Below, in pieces: positions 45,658-57,022 of a stretch of DNA of 64,000 bases. A model generated the notes under the pieces. That model was not told the origin of the DNA, did not search any database, and saw only the letters and a list, made by a program, of their open reading frames with translations. Both the position numbers and the translations under genes were made by a program. Source of the DNA: Papaver somniferum (Eukaryota; Streptophyta; Magnoliopsida; Ranunculales; Papaveraceae); NCBI RefSeq assembly GCF_003573695.1, contig NC_039368.1, positions 17,054,360 through 17,118,359 on the forward strand. The letters run 5' to 3'. Each line of letters opens with the position of its first letter. The first letter of the stretch is position 1.

Positions 45658-46627
45658 GTATACACATAATTCATCATTTTCCACGTGTCGGAAGAATTAC
45701 ATGTGGAGGACGCACAACCTGAGACATCAAGGCACGATGCCACGTCTCTACACCCAAGGGACATTTAACATCTACACATGTTCATCATCGAGCGGATCCG
45801 ACGGATAAGAACCTAGGAGCACTGAAGTATCGAGCCACTGAGAAGTACTGAAGAACACCCTAGTATCTACTTTACTCCATCTGGAGGAGGACCCAGGATC
45901 AATGGTGGAGATTGGACATACTGACACAGATGTGATAGGAGTTGCAGACACTTATCTGACGCGTGCAGGCGACCCAACCACCCGCATTAAACACCCTAAA
46001 CATAGAGTATGTGTCAATCAACCTGTGGAGGAGAAAGAGGTGACCCGTCGTTACCAGGCGTGACCGCTGGCTCCATTGGTTGAGAACGAAGATACCAGCA
46101 AAATCAACACAAAGATCAAGAAGATAAGGTTGCAGCTTCCTCTGATAGTGGACCCCATGTTCAATCTCTATAAATACCCCTCTCCACTGAGAGAGAAGGG
46201 GTCAATCAATTTGGAGTGAGTATAGGAGAAGATAATAAGAGAGAGAAATAGGAAGAGTAGGTATGAATTCCATTTCCCCTTTAGCTTCATTATTCACACA
46301 AACTCATTTAACTATTTTTGTAACTCTTAAACATATAGTAAAACTTAAACCCCCGTGGACGTAGGCCTTAGTGTTGAACCACGTAAATCATCGTCTCATT
46401 TACGTTCTACACTTTATCTTCTGCATTTATTATTACATTCTGTTATATTATGCCTCGTGCTCACGAGAGCAACCGAATTATTCCCCAAGGACGAGCCCGA
46501 AGGCTCTGAGTCGATGAGTTATCGTATTTATATCATTTTATGTCTATTTTACTTCCACATGATGATTTTATATGCAATGCGAATATTGTTTGTGAATCTG
46601 AGGATGCCATCGTTATTTCTATGTTCA
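45658..46627 (+). repeat. 3' LTR of the Tat element
   Basis: tgtatacacataattca ... tatgttca, about 970 bp, placed by the polypurine tract on the left. The right end is less certain because no second copy is in the window. A TATA box lies at 46169 and a gaccgaacca-like U5 region follows. Confidence 0.65.
46169..46176 (+). promoter_or_regulatory. TATA box of the Tat LTR
   Basis: tataaata followed by cccctctccactgagag. Confidence 0.5.
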
Positions 46628-48815
46628 CGGTGAAGCTTCCAATCGGCTGAGTAGTGATGGATTTGTGCTGAGAGTTTTGGTATGAAGCAAGAAAAAGTTG
46701 CAGCAGCAAGGTTCAAGAAGTGATGACTGGATTTAATTGAGAGATGGAGGTGTATATGCTGGCTGGATTCGATGGGGTTCTATCCAAGTAAAGCTGAGAC
46801 TTAGCCGAACAGAACACCGAAAGGGATTTGGCGCTGCGAACTTAATTTAGTGCCGAGATAGCAGCACTAAGAGCTGCCTTGCTGAGAAGTTTGAGTGATG
46901 GATGAGTTTGTGCATCTCAGTAATAATGAGATTTTTGAGTTTGGAAATAAAGAAATGGGTGTCTGATCGAGTTGGAGCTAGGTGTTGTATCAGAAGAAGG
47001 CTGAAATGTTGTGTGTGTCGACTGGAGCTTGTCAAGGAAGTTACAGCTGACGGTCAGATGGTCCGAGTGGAGTGAGGGTTTGCCGAAGGTGTAGTTGGTC
47101 GTGTTGGAAACTGTAGGAGATAATGGACCGAATGGGCTGGGCCTTTGGCAGGATTTGCTAGGTCTTATCTTAAGGCTCTTGGCAACACTACAAAAAAAGC
47201 CAACAGAGGCTGGTTGAAAAAATTAGTTTTGGTTTTGGCTCTGTTCGTGACAGGCAGAGAGGGAGAAGTGCGGCCACCTTGGAAGTGTCGGAGAGGAGAA
47301 GAACCTTCTTGCCGCAAAGATCTGAGCATAATAAAGATAAGAGAAGACGATGAATCTTTGGGTTTAATCTCTTTATCTTGTCTGATTTGTTTCTTGGGTT
47401 TTTAAGAAATCCTTAATCATGTTTTGCTAGATTTTATGTAACTAGAGTTTATGGTGGAAACTACTTGGAATATTGGGCTATTTGATTTGAATAATTGAGA
47501 AAAGACCGTTATGAATTGAATATATTGATTTTCGAATATTGTCTATTGATTGATTGAAAAAATGAGTTGTTGCTCCACAGGTTTAGCAATAACCTTTGTG
47601 CATAATTTGGATAGTTTTACAAATAGTTTTGGTCTCGTTATTTGATAGTTCATGCTAGGGTTGAACCTTTGATGGGTTATACTTAGAAGAGCCAGATACA
47701 ATTTATGAATCAATAATTTAGTTTCGTATAACTTTCTCGCTAACACAGTTTGATGGTGCTTGCTTGAGTTTAGTCTTTTGATGTGCGATGCTTAGGGTGT
47801 CCCAGCGATATTTGCGAGTCTAATACATATAATAGGTGGTTACGATAGAACGAACAATAAACATATATTTGCAATCATGTTTTATTTCAGTAATTAAATA
47901 GAGATAGTAGTGGATACCATGAAACCCTGGTTACCGACTTTTTCTTTGGATTTACTCTATTAGTTTAGTTTAATTTTATTATTTCATTCTTAATCCTAAA
48001 AATCCCAAAAGTATTGTTTTCGATTAGAGATATTAGTTATCGGTATTTCCGTCGCTCCCTCTGGGTTCGACCCGTACTTGCCTCTGTCTACTAGTTAGAC
48101 ACAGTGCGACTGCGGTTATTACATATAGGGTATTCCCAAATCCTATCAAGATATTAAAATTCACATAACGCAGGATTTTGGTATCTTGATCCAGGATAAG
48201 TTCAAGAGGGAGGATTAAATGGGTGACATATTCTGTTAATGGTGCTCCACATTCCAACCATTTTTCCACTGGTACAAATTTTCACGGTTAGGTTTCAACT
48301 ATCGATCTTCAAGATGGAAAAAATTATATAATTTTTCTAAAGTTCAATGTCGCTTTCCTTTTAAAAAAAAGATTGGGGTCGAAATACTAAGACTAATAAC
48401 ATTGTTATCTATTTTTTTTTAATAAAAGCACTTCATTATTTCTAGGTCTTATTTTTATGGGATATTTATTGCACGATTTATATAGGAGATACCAGTACTA
48501 GTGGGGGTATTTATTCTATGATTGCTATGGTTTTGTTTTATATAGATTGATATCTCCCTGATAGCACGGGTATCCCCTTTAGCAACCTTATTAAAAAGAA
48601 CTAACTGGGGATTATGGATACTTTCAGGTATGTGGATATCTTGGTTATTTTTGTGAAGTACTTTCTTGTTACTCCATGCAAAAAAGCATTACTTTCCATA
48701 CGCTTCAAAATTTAAGCTCCATTTTTGGCATATATGATCTCTAAAATTTGACCACTGACTCCATAATCATTAAAAAAAAAATTCTACAGAAAATTCTGGC
48801 CGATTTTCCCCCATG
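46628..48815. other. Gene-free stretch, possible degenerate LTR at its centre
   Basis: No convincing ORF. The section ending near 48157 has a tccctctgggttcgacccgt run followed by a tagttagacacagtgcgac segment, resembling the U5 ends of plant gypsy LTRs. No second copy, primer site or TSD was found, so this is only suggestive. 48260-48815 is AT-rich with nothing recognised. Confidence 0.35.
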
Positions 48816-48820
48816 CCTTC

Positions 48821-51175
48821 TGTTAGAGCACTGCTCGGTCGAACTCGCATGTGTTGTTATCTCAAGCATGTTTATCAATGTTAGTGATCAAAACTATAAG
48901 TCTTGATTTCTAGTCTACTATAGCTAAGTCTCGGACTAGGATAGAAAGTATAGTTGAGCTCAAGAACTCCATGGCGATCATTATACAAGACGAAGAACTA
49001 CTCAGGGAACTGGTGGAACTTCGTAGACTAAAAGGTATGTGGACACTTGAACTTATATATCACTCAAAAGTCTATCTACTGTATCTCCTATCTTGAGACA
49101 AAAGTCGTTTTTCTATATATACTTTGATTATACACATTTGCTATTTCGAGCCGAGTTTATATCGCTTATCTATTTCTTGAAATATGTGTTGGTAAGCTTT
49201 TGCTTTGGCCTAGTTCATCTTTACCTAGTGACTAAAGTCATGTTATGTTTCAATCACTTTGAAAATGGCTTTGACGAAAAATGGTTTGTGAATAATAACT
49301 ATATAACGTCCTCTAAGAATGTTTCAATGATTGAAATGAGAGTTTAGATTATATAACCAATGTTGGATATAAGCATTGTGTGATAACACATATATGTATA
49401 AGTCCTTATTCCTTGAACCAAAGTATGCGTACTTTGTTGATCAGGAAAACCGTAACAAGAATCCGCGACTCAGTCCACGAACTGTCGGAAGTTCTCATCC
49501 CGAGAAAATCTGCTGGAGTTTGTGAACTCCTTCCGGGAACTTAAGTCTGCGAACTCGGTCCGCGTACTTGAGTTGGTTATATCTAAAGACGATTATTTGT
49601 GAACTTATATTTATATTAACTAAGGAATGCAATTTGTAAACCGTGGCTATAAAGTTCATGAATCGCTTCGAGTGAATCAAATCGTTTTTGCTTCGATTGT
49701 GTCTTGTATACTTCTATAAGATCTAAGCAATTGAACAAATCTCTAACTAGTTCATTTGAGTCATTTGAACTAATTATGGTGAAGAAGAATATGGTTAATA
49801 TGAAAGTGATCATATGGCTAACCATTTTGTTAACTATTGTTGAACCAACAAATGTACATGTTTGGGTACAATTACACAAACCTAAAAAACATGCATTTTA
49901 TTTATGTGTAACAAGCTAAGTTTTCGATCCGACGGTTGAAAGATATTAGTTTGAATCTAATTAGGTTTTAATCTAACGGTGAATATTGAATGCTTTGTTA
50001 CTAAGCTAACATTGATTGCGAACCCTGATTTGAAAGACTATATAAGGGAGAACTCTAGCAACTGGGAAACCTAATCCCCACACCTCCTATGTGATACTAG
50101 TTGTATAAGCTAGAGTCGATTCTCCTTTAACCTTAGGTTTCTACCGAGACCATGTAGGTTAACGACTTGAAGACTTCATTGGGATTGTGAAGCCAGACCG
50201 ATACTACTTTCTTGTAGTTGTGTGATCTGATCTTGCTGATTCTATTGTATTGAGTACAATTTTAACGATTGGCTTGAGATTGATATCTCCGATAGACAAG
50301 ATATAAAAGTAGTCACAAACATCTTCGTCTCATCGTTTGTGATTCCACAATATCTTCTTTCGCCGCGTCGATTAAGATTATTGTGAGGTGATTGATAACA
50401 CTGAGCTGTTCTTCGGGAATATAAGTCTGGTTTATCAATTGGTTCATGTTCACCTTGATTTATCAAAATACGGAAAAAAACTCGTAGGTATTTCTGTGGG
50501 AGACAGATTTATCTATTACCATAGACTTTTATGTGTGATACATATTTTTTTATTAAAGTCTTCGACTTTGGATCGTGGCAACTCTTAGTTGTGGGTGATA
50601 TCAGCTAAGGGAATCAAGTGCGTAGTACTCTGCTGGGATCAGAGACGTAAGGAGCGCAACTATACCTTGGATCAATGTGAGATTGATTGGAGTTCAACTA
50701 CAGTCCAGACCGAAGTTAGTTTGTAGTAGGCTAGTGTCTGTAGCGGCTTAATATAGTGTGTGTTCAATATGGACTAGGTCCCGGGGTTTTTCTGCATTTG
50801 CGGTTTTCTCGTTAACAAAATTCTGGTGTCTGTGTTATTTCTTTTCCGTATTATATTTTGTTATATAATTGAAATATCACAGGTTGTGCGTTAAGATCAA
50901 TCAATTAGAATATCCAACCTTTGGTTGTTGATTTACATTGATTGACACTTGAACATTGGTCTTTGGTACCGTTCAAGTTATTTCACATAATAATCAGGCT
51001 CACGGATTTCTATCTGTTTGATTTGCTGATTACATTGTGAAATAGAGATATTATAACTCTTTGATATACTTTATTAAGATGAGTCTAGTTGATTCTCTTG
51101 AAAGTATATTGAAGTTAGTCCATACAGATTGCTAACCGAAATATTGGGTGTGGTTGTTGTACCCCCGCTTTTTCA
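48821..51175 (+). mobile_element. Solo LTR of the second SIRE-like family
   Basis: Starts tgttagagcactgctcggtc, ends ccccgctttttca, 2,355 bp, flanked by ccttc at 48816-48820 and 51176-51180. It aligns along its length with the interrupted solo LTR 9161-22244 with many small differences. It shows what the empty actag site looked like there (ggactaggtcccgggg at about 50771). Confidence 0.9.
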
Positions 51176-52479
51176 CCTTCCGCCTATAAGGACGTATTTC
51201 CGAGTAAATATTTTTCTCAAAGAGCATAGCTATCAGAATCACTTACCTGTTTACAATAGTCATTTTTAGGTTTTGATCAGTAGTGTCAAAAGGTATCACG
51301 GTAACAATTGCTTTGGGTAATTGAGAGATTTATTTTGAAGGAAAAAAAATCATATATACGAGTATTTACAAAAAAAAAAAAGGTATTTTTATAATTTTAT
51401 TACGTGTAATATGAAATCAATTCTTGTGTATTGTAAAATCTGAATCCTTTTTTCACAATTAAGTAAAAAAATTGCATGAGAATATAGTTTATAGGGAAAA
51501 AAGTACGTGTTGTGCATTATCCAATTCTGGGTTCACTTTACGTTGGAGTTCATTGTTCACCTTACTGGTTAGATTTATGTGGAATTTCTCAGCTCCTTGT
51601 TTGCCTTACTGGTTCGACTTAGTGGTTCAGAAGAGCCTATTCCTTCGGTTCCCGATGGATAAATAACGTGGAATGATATTTTTCGGAAATATTTGGAATT
51701 ACATCATCATGAAATATGGATGGTATATTCTCTTGATTTTCCTTCATTTATCCTCTTTATACTACCCAATTATTCTTCTCAAATTTGCATTTGTTAACAT
51801 CAAGAGTCTCCTCGGCCTTCACTAAAGCCTAAGGTTATTTTCCCTCGTCATCTCCCGTCTTTTTTATTTTTTTTTGGCTCTCTATCTTTCGATAAAGCAC
51901 CCCCTCGCTTAAGACTCCCTTTGTGATTTCCTTACGTGCTAACACTTAGCTAAAAGAGGGCACGCATGCAAAATTTTGTTGAGAAGGATATTCCATCAAT
52001 AGATATGTAAGCGTTGGATGGGTCGTCTACTAGTAATCGTAACAAAATTTAATTTGTTTAGGTTCACCACAACAACATACTCTTGAAGGATGCGATGCCT
52101 GCAAACACACGTACAAAAAACATAGCTCAAACTTAGTAAATGTATACTCATGAAAATGGCCAGGATGGCCCATCCAAAAATATAACACATAAGTTTTTGC
52201 ACAACTTTTGTCGTACTGCGAGAACATTTTCTCAAATTTTTCTCGCAAGTGAACTCGATCAAACAAAAATATCTCGCAAGTGTATGTTGTTTTTGTAAGG
52301 GATAATTTCAACTCGTTTATTGGGTGCGAAGATAAACTGACATGGTATTAGAAGTCACGAGAGATATGCATACCTTAATAACAAAGAATTAGTGATTCAA
52401 AAAGACAAACCCATCTGTGGAGGAAATGGTTTGACGTCATATCCACCACTGTCATAACTATAAATGGAAGAGCAAGAAA

Positions 52480-52600
52480 CTCAAACTCGAGGTGACGGCG
52501 GATCTTTATGTGTGCAAATTGGGATCAAACCTATGACCTCAACGTCATATTTTGAATTGTTGCTAGCTAACTTGGTCAATTTCTTAACCACTATGGAAAT
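52480..52600 (-). mobile_element. tRNA-derived SINE-like fragment
   Basis: On the minus strand an A-box-like tagtggttaaga (52594-52583) is followed about 50 bp later by a B-box-like ggtttgatccc (52531-52521). The spacing and order are those of an RNA polymerase III promoter of a tRNA-derived SINE. No clear tail or TSD was identified. Confidence 0.3.
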
Positions 52601-53739
52601 TGTAAAACATCGATGCGAGTTTGTTGTGTTTTTGAATTTGAAGTTTCTAAAAGCATACACATGGTAAGTAAATATTTTTACGTTCATGGTGGCTGGTGAC
52701 AAACATAGAAAGGTGAAATGGATTACCATCACAAACTTAAAACGCTAATGCTGAAATAGAATGTTGATGAGCCGAACATCTGATCTTTAGAATGCGATGT
52801 CAAAACTAGAAAGGATTTATGGGCATTTTATAGATGTAAAAAATCCTTGTTAATTCCGAAGATTGGAAATTCCAGCGTTAAACACTATGTAATTTGTCGT
52901 TTATAACTCTGGAATAAACTACACGTTGCAAACATGTACGAAAAAATTTGGCGGACTGACCGCTGACATATCATAAATATCATCGATATTATGTAAGGAT
53001 TTAGAAAGATTTCATCATTAAAAACAGTTAGGTCTTACTGACTTACAAGAGTCAATAAATCTAATAAAAAGTTTTATTTAATGAATCCAATTATGTTTTG
53101 AAAGAATTACAATAACTCTAGTTATTAAAATTAATATAATTTAAAATAAAATTTCGGTAAATTAATAATCTTGGAAGTTCCTTTTTATTTTCTTCCCAAA
53201 CTCATTATTCGAGATTCAGTTGAAATTCCTATTTTGAAGAATTTATAGTCTTTTCCAATAGCTAAAACCTATCGCTCTATTAAGTTTTATACATGATTTT
53301 AATATATAAAAGGTAGTATGATTAAAACAACTATGATATGCAGCAAGTTGAGATCTAAATCCAACTTTACAACATATGAAGTGGCGATGTGGTTAGTTGC
53401 CTATCCTGAATCAAAACATAATACTATTGCACACACGGTGCATATCGGTGACGGTCCTGGCGGAGTTAGGATTGTAAGCAGAGTGGTAAAAATAATGTAT
53501 CAGGAGTAATCACGAATAAGCATACCAATTTAAAGGTATTTATGAAAAAAGGAAAAAAAACTTATACAAATTGGAGAATCATTTGGCAAATGAGAATAAA
53601 TGACCTTCTTTACCCCTTTAGGTTTCGCCTTTGTTGGCATACCCTAAGTCAAATATGCATGAGGATGAGTGCCATATATCACCTGACATTTTCACAAATA
53701 TCGGCAAATCGCTCAAAGTAATAAAGGCATTGTAACATT

Positions 53740-53939
53740 GGACATAAATGTTAATAATGGCATAAAGAACTAAGAGCAAGTGGATGGAACTACCTCTGCT
53801 TACCAACTAGTTCCTCGAGGTTTTTCATCTTCATTCTCTGGACATAAATGTTATTAATGGCATAAAAAATTAGGAGCAAGAGGATGTAACTGATTCCACT
53901 TACCAACGAGCTCCTCAAAAATTTTGATGTTGGTTCCTA
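53740..53939. repeat. Tandem duplication, 100-bp unit
   Basis: Both copies start ggacataaatgtta.taatggc, at 53740 and 53840, exactly 100 bp apart, with about 80-85 percent identity by eye. Confidence 0.7.
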
Positions 53940-53964
53940 CATAAATATTCTTAAATTAGGCTTA

Positions 53965-54180
53965 TTATCTGCATTATGCAATTCCTATGAGATGAACAAA
54001 CTCAAAGTTTGTTCATTTTTGATCCCACTATGGAATGAACAAACCAAAAGAATGGATGTTCAAATGAACAGATCTGTTCATTTGAACATTGAGTCACCCC
54101 AACAGACGCGCGACTAGAGTAATAACGCGCGCTATCCCAAATTTTTATTTTTGTTCATTGCCATAGAAAATGCTCTTACA
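53965..54180. mobile_element. MITE-like element with a perfect 34-bp palindrome
   Basis: Outer ends are imperfect inverted repeats (ctatgagatgaacaaa on the left; the right end reads ctatggcaatgaacaaa on the minus strand). Inside is a perfect 34-bp palindrome at 54056-54089 centred on agatct. The right end tgctctta resembles termini of common plant MITEs. TSD not certain. Confidence 0.5.
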
Positions 54181-55086
54181 TAGACATTATTGTTTTTGGC
54201 CTGCAACAAGCCTTATTTATACCAAGCATCTTCGCGATCCAATTCAACATAACAAACTACTGCATTGACTGTTTTCACAGGTACATTTCGATTTTATCCT
54301 AGATTTGTTTTCTCGAGCTTTGTCTCCCTCGTGATTACCGTGGGATGTTGGTCGACATCCTCCTATATTTTGATGTGAATCTCAAAGTGCATCCATGGGG
54401 GTTTGACTGTTTGAGTTTACCCATAGAGAGACTCAAGACAATAATATGAAAGTGATGAAAAAATCTGAATTTGTTTGCACAACTGAGGATCCGAGGTTCT
54501 AATCTATCATGGGTCGTCACAATGTAACTCACATTACACGATGAAAAGCTGGAAAGATACTGTACTCAAAATTCCATTATAATAACAAAATTTCACATTG
54601 TAGTGTACATCCACTATATTTCTTTTCTATTGGGAAATAAACTACAAAAACTCCATGTTTGCATCCCACTCAAAACATAGTTGCATGCTCTAAACTGCTT
54701 TTCTAATTTACCTGCTCCCCGTTTACGTTCTAAATTTCTAATATTATATTTGGGAAATACCACTTTTCAAAAAAAAAAAAATCTACTTTTAGACTCAACT
54801 GCATATGTTGTTGACGGTTCAGATCCCACGCTTATTTTCTTGGCTTCAATGCAAGTAAGGTGGTTACCCAACTAAGCTGGGCACTCGTTGTAATGAATGA
54901 GGAACAAACCAACTATGCACCACACAGTGGTGGAATTGCAGTACACATATATCATTATCATGGTCAACCAGGTACAACCAATCCAAACCGTTAATTGAAA
55001 TTTTCAGTCAATAACTTTTCTCCAAGTATTATCCAAACTGATTTGGTTTTACAATCCACTGATTATTCATAATCAATCCTGTTAAA

Positions 55087-56341
55087 GAGGCGGCATGTTC
55101 CATTCGAGGGGCGGCAAGGATGATAGCAATGTCCCTCTTATTGGTTAGGGGATGTCCTATACGGGTGTAAATTGACCAGATTACCCTACTCCTATTTTTA
55201 ACCTAATGGAATCAGAAAAATCAAAACAGTTTTTTCGATTTTTTTTCATCTTCTCTTCTCTTCTCCTCCTCCATTAAAATTGAAATTTTCATCGTCATCG
55301 ATTAATCAGCGATTTGAAAATTTGATAATCGTTGATTGAAAACTATATTTCCAAAAGACCCAGTTAGGGTTTTGTTTATTGTGTTTGATTTAAGTTAGTT
55401 TTGTATCAAAAATTAGGGTTTTGGATCAAAATTGAAATTGAAATTTCTGTGTTGCATGTGAGATACGGTTGGTAATAACTCCAATTGGAACCGTAACTAT
55501 AGATTCGGTTGATGTTACGGTTCATTTAACTCAAATACCAACAGTAAGTTCTTGATTTTGAGATAAAATATTCAGTTACAAAAAAATTTTCCAACCGTAA
55601 ATTACTTACGGTTGGTCTCGTTACTTAAGTTACGAACCGTAAGTTGTCCTGGATGTTTCATTTTCTTTTTACGTACGGTTTGTAATTGCTTCACTATTAC
55701 CAACCGTATTTGAGTCACGACTTGTAACTCAAATAACCTTACCAATCGTGGTTAATTACGGTTGATCACGATTCATTAGTTACCAACCGTAATTTGTTAC
55801 GGTTGTTATATGTTGTCATTCTATCAACCGTAACTGGTATTACGATTGAGTTTTCTCCAAATTGAACCAGTTACGGTTGGTATTCGATACTTTTGGAACC
55901 GTAACTGAGAGTTACGGTTGGTAACGAGCTAAATTCCAACCGTAAGTTCTTCTGAAATTTTAAAAGTTTCGATTTTTTTATGTACTTTAGATAATTTTGA
56001 GCGACAAAAAGCTAATGGGAACTAATTTAGAGATTCACCCATCTCAAATTCGTCACTGGAATCACTCATTTTGGTTGAGTGAATCAAAATCTAGGGTTTC
56101 ACAAAAATGTCTTTATTCTTCTCCTCACAACTTTTTTTTTCAACTCTAAAAATTGATTTTAGAGTTATTATATATAAAAATTAATTATCAACACTAATCT
56201 TGATTATCATCACTAATCTTGATTATTAATAATAAAGGTTAATTGGTCATTTCCATTTTTTGATAAGGGGTGACATGAATTACCATGTAATGACCCTTTT
56301 TGTCTTATTAGGTTGCCCCCTCTAATGGATCATGCCGCCCC
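55087..56341. mobile_element. Non-autonomous terminal-inverted-repeat transposon (about 1.25 kb)
   Basis: The left end (gaggcggcatgttccattcg...) and the reverse of the right end (ggggcggcatgatccattag...) match over about 30 bp. Weaker matches continue inward (e.g. aaattgaccagattaccc against gaaatgaccaattaacc). No transposase ORF. The interior at 55460-55960 has many short accaaccgtaa/ttacggttggt motifs in both orientations. I could not find a convincing TSD, so the superfamily is unassigned. Confidence 0.65.
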
Positions 56342-57022
56342 ATTCTCGGGATTGTTCGTAATATCATCAAATGGTCAATGATGATCTGTCCATTGCCCAA
56401 ACGTGAGCCTAATAAAATAAACCAAAAAAAAACTTTATTTTTTCCTTTTTGTTTGATGAAATAAAGATCACCTAGTAAGGGTTTGGTTTTTATTAATTTT
56501 CTAATAGTGACAAAAAAATATTTCTGTTTGTGTAGGAGGAGGAGGAGATCAAGATTCAAGGACATGAATCTTCCCTCGTTTATTGAGCTGCCGTTTCCTT
56601 GTTAATCTTCTCCTTGTTTAGTTTACTCTCCATCCTTCTCCCTCCCTACCCTGTGGTGGTGGTGGACTTGATAGTACTGTCTGTCTCAAAGTCTTTGGCC
56701 TCTTTGAGGTCTGAAAGACTGAAACAAGACTTTGAAATTTTGTTTGGTAAAAGTTTCTGATTATGGGTTTGCTTCAGTGAAAGGTAAATAAAGATTCAAA
56801 CTTTAAGTCTAAGTTTTCAAAGTAGCTTACTTTGGAAATTGGATTCTGACAAGTACCCACCATTTCTAAAAATTGTATTCAAAAGTAGATTTGACAATCT
56901 GGGTTTTAATTTACAAGAGGGTTTTTGTGATGATGGGTTTTGTTGTTTAAAGGAATTAAAAGAGTGGTTTTGAAATCTGGGTTTTTTATTTTGATGGGGT
57001 TTTAGTGTTTGTGTGTGGGTTG
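56342..57022 (+). other. Upstream region and probable 5' UTR of the MACPF gene
   Basis: No other gene. Pyrimidine-rich ttctccctccctaccc near 56630, then a ggtggtggtgg run. T-rich sequence leads to the ATG at 57023. No TATA box I would defend. Confidence 0.4.

Larger units (their letters stand above)
1..46627 (+). mobile_element. Tat-lineage Ty3/gypsy retrotransposon, 5' end outside window
   Basis: Outer element of the nest. The order gag - protease - RT - RNase H - second RNase H - integrase - antisense gene - polypurine tract - 3' LTR is that of the Tat/Ogre/Retand group. It is split by a SIRE-like element (2326-26682) and by Athila-like element B (27701-38984); coding similarity resumes directly after each insert. 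Stops and frameshifts occur in every domain, so this copy is dead as an autonomous element. The 5' LTR and primer site lie left of the window, so its own TSD cannot be tested. Confidence 0.85.
51181..55086. other. AT-rich intergenic stretch
   Basis: No supported gene. Small structures inside are listed separately (SINE-like piece, 100-bp duplication, MITE-like palindromic element). Short open frames lack codon or domain support. Confidence 0.5.

Noticed and set aside
47145..47405. 86-codon ORF as a small cellular gene
   Set aside because: Starts at TTG, no conserved features, and lies in repeat-like sequence.
54790..54880. Second tRNA-like B-box (ggttcagatccc)
   Set aside because: No A-box in the right order and distance on the same strand.
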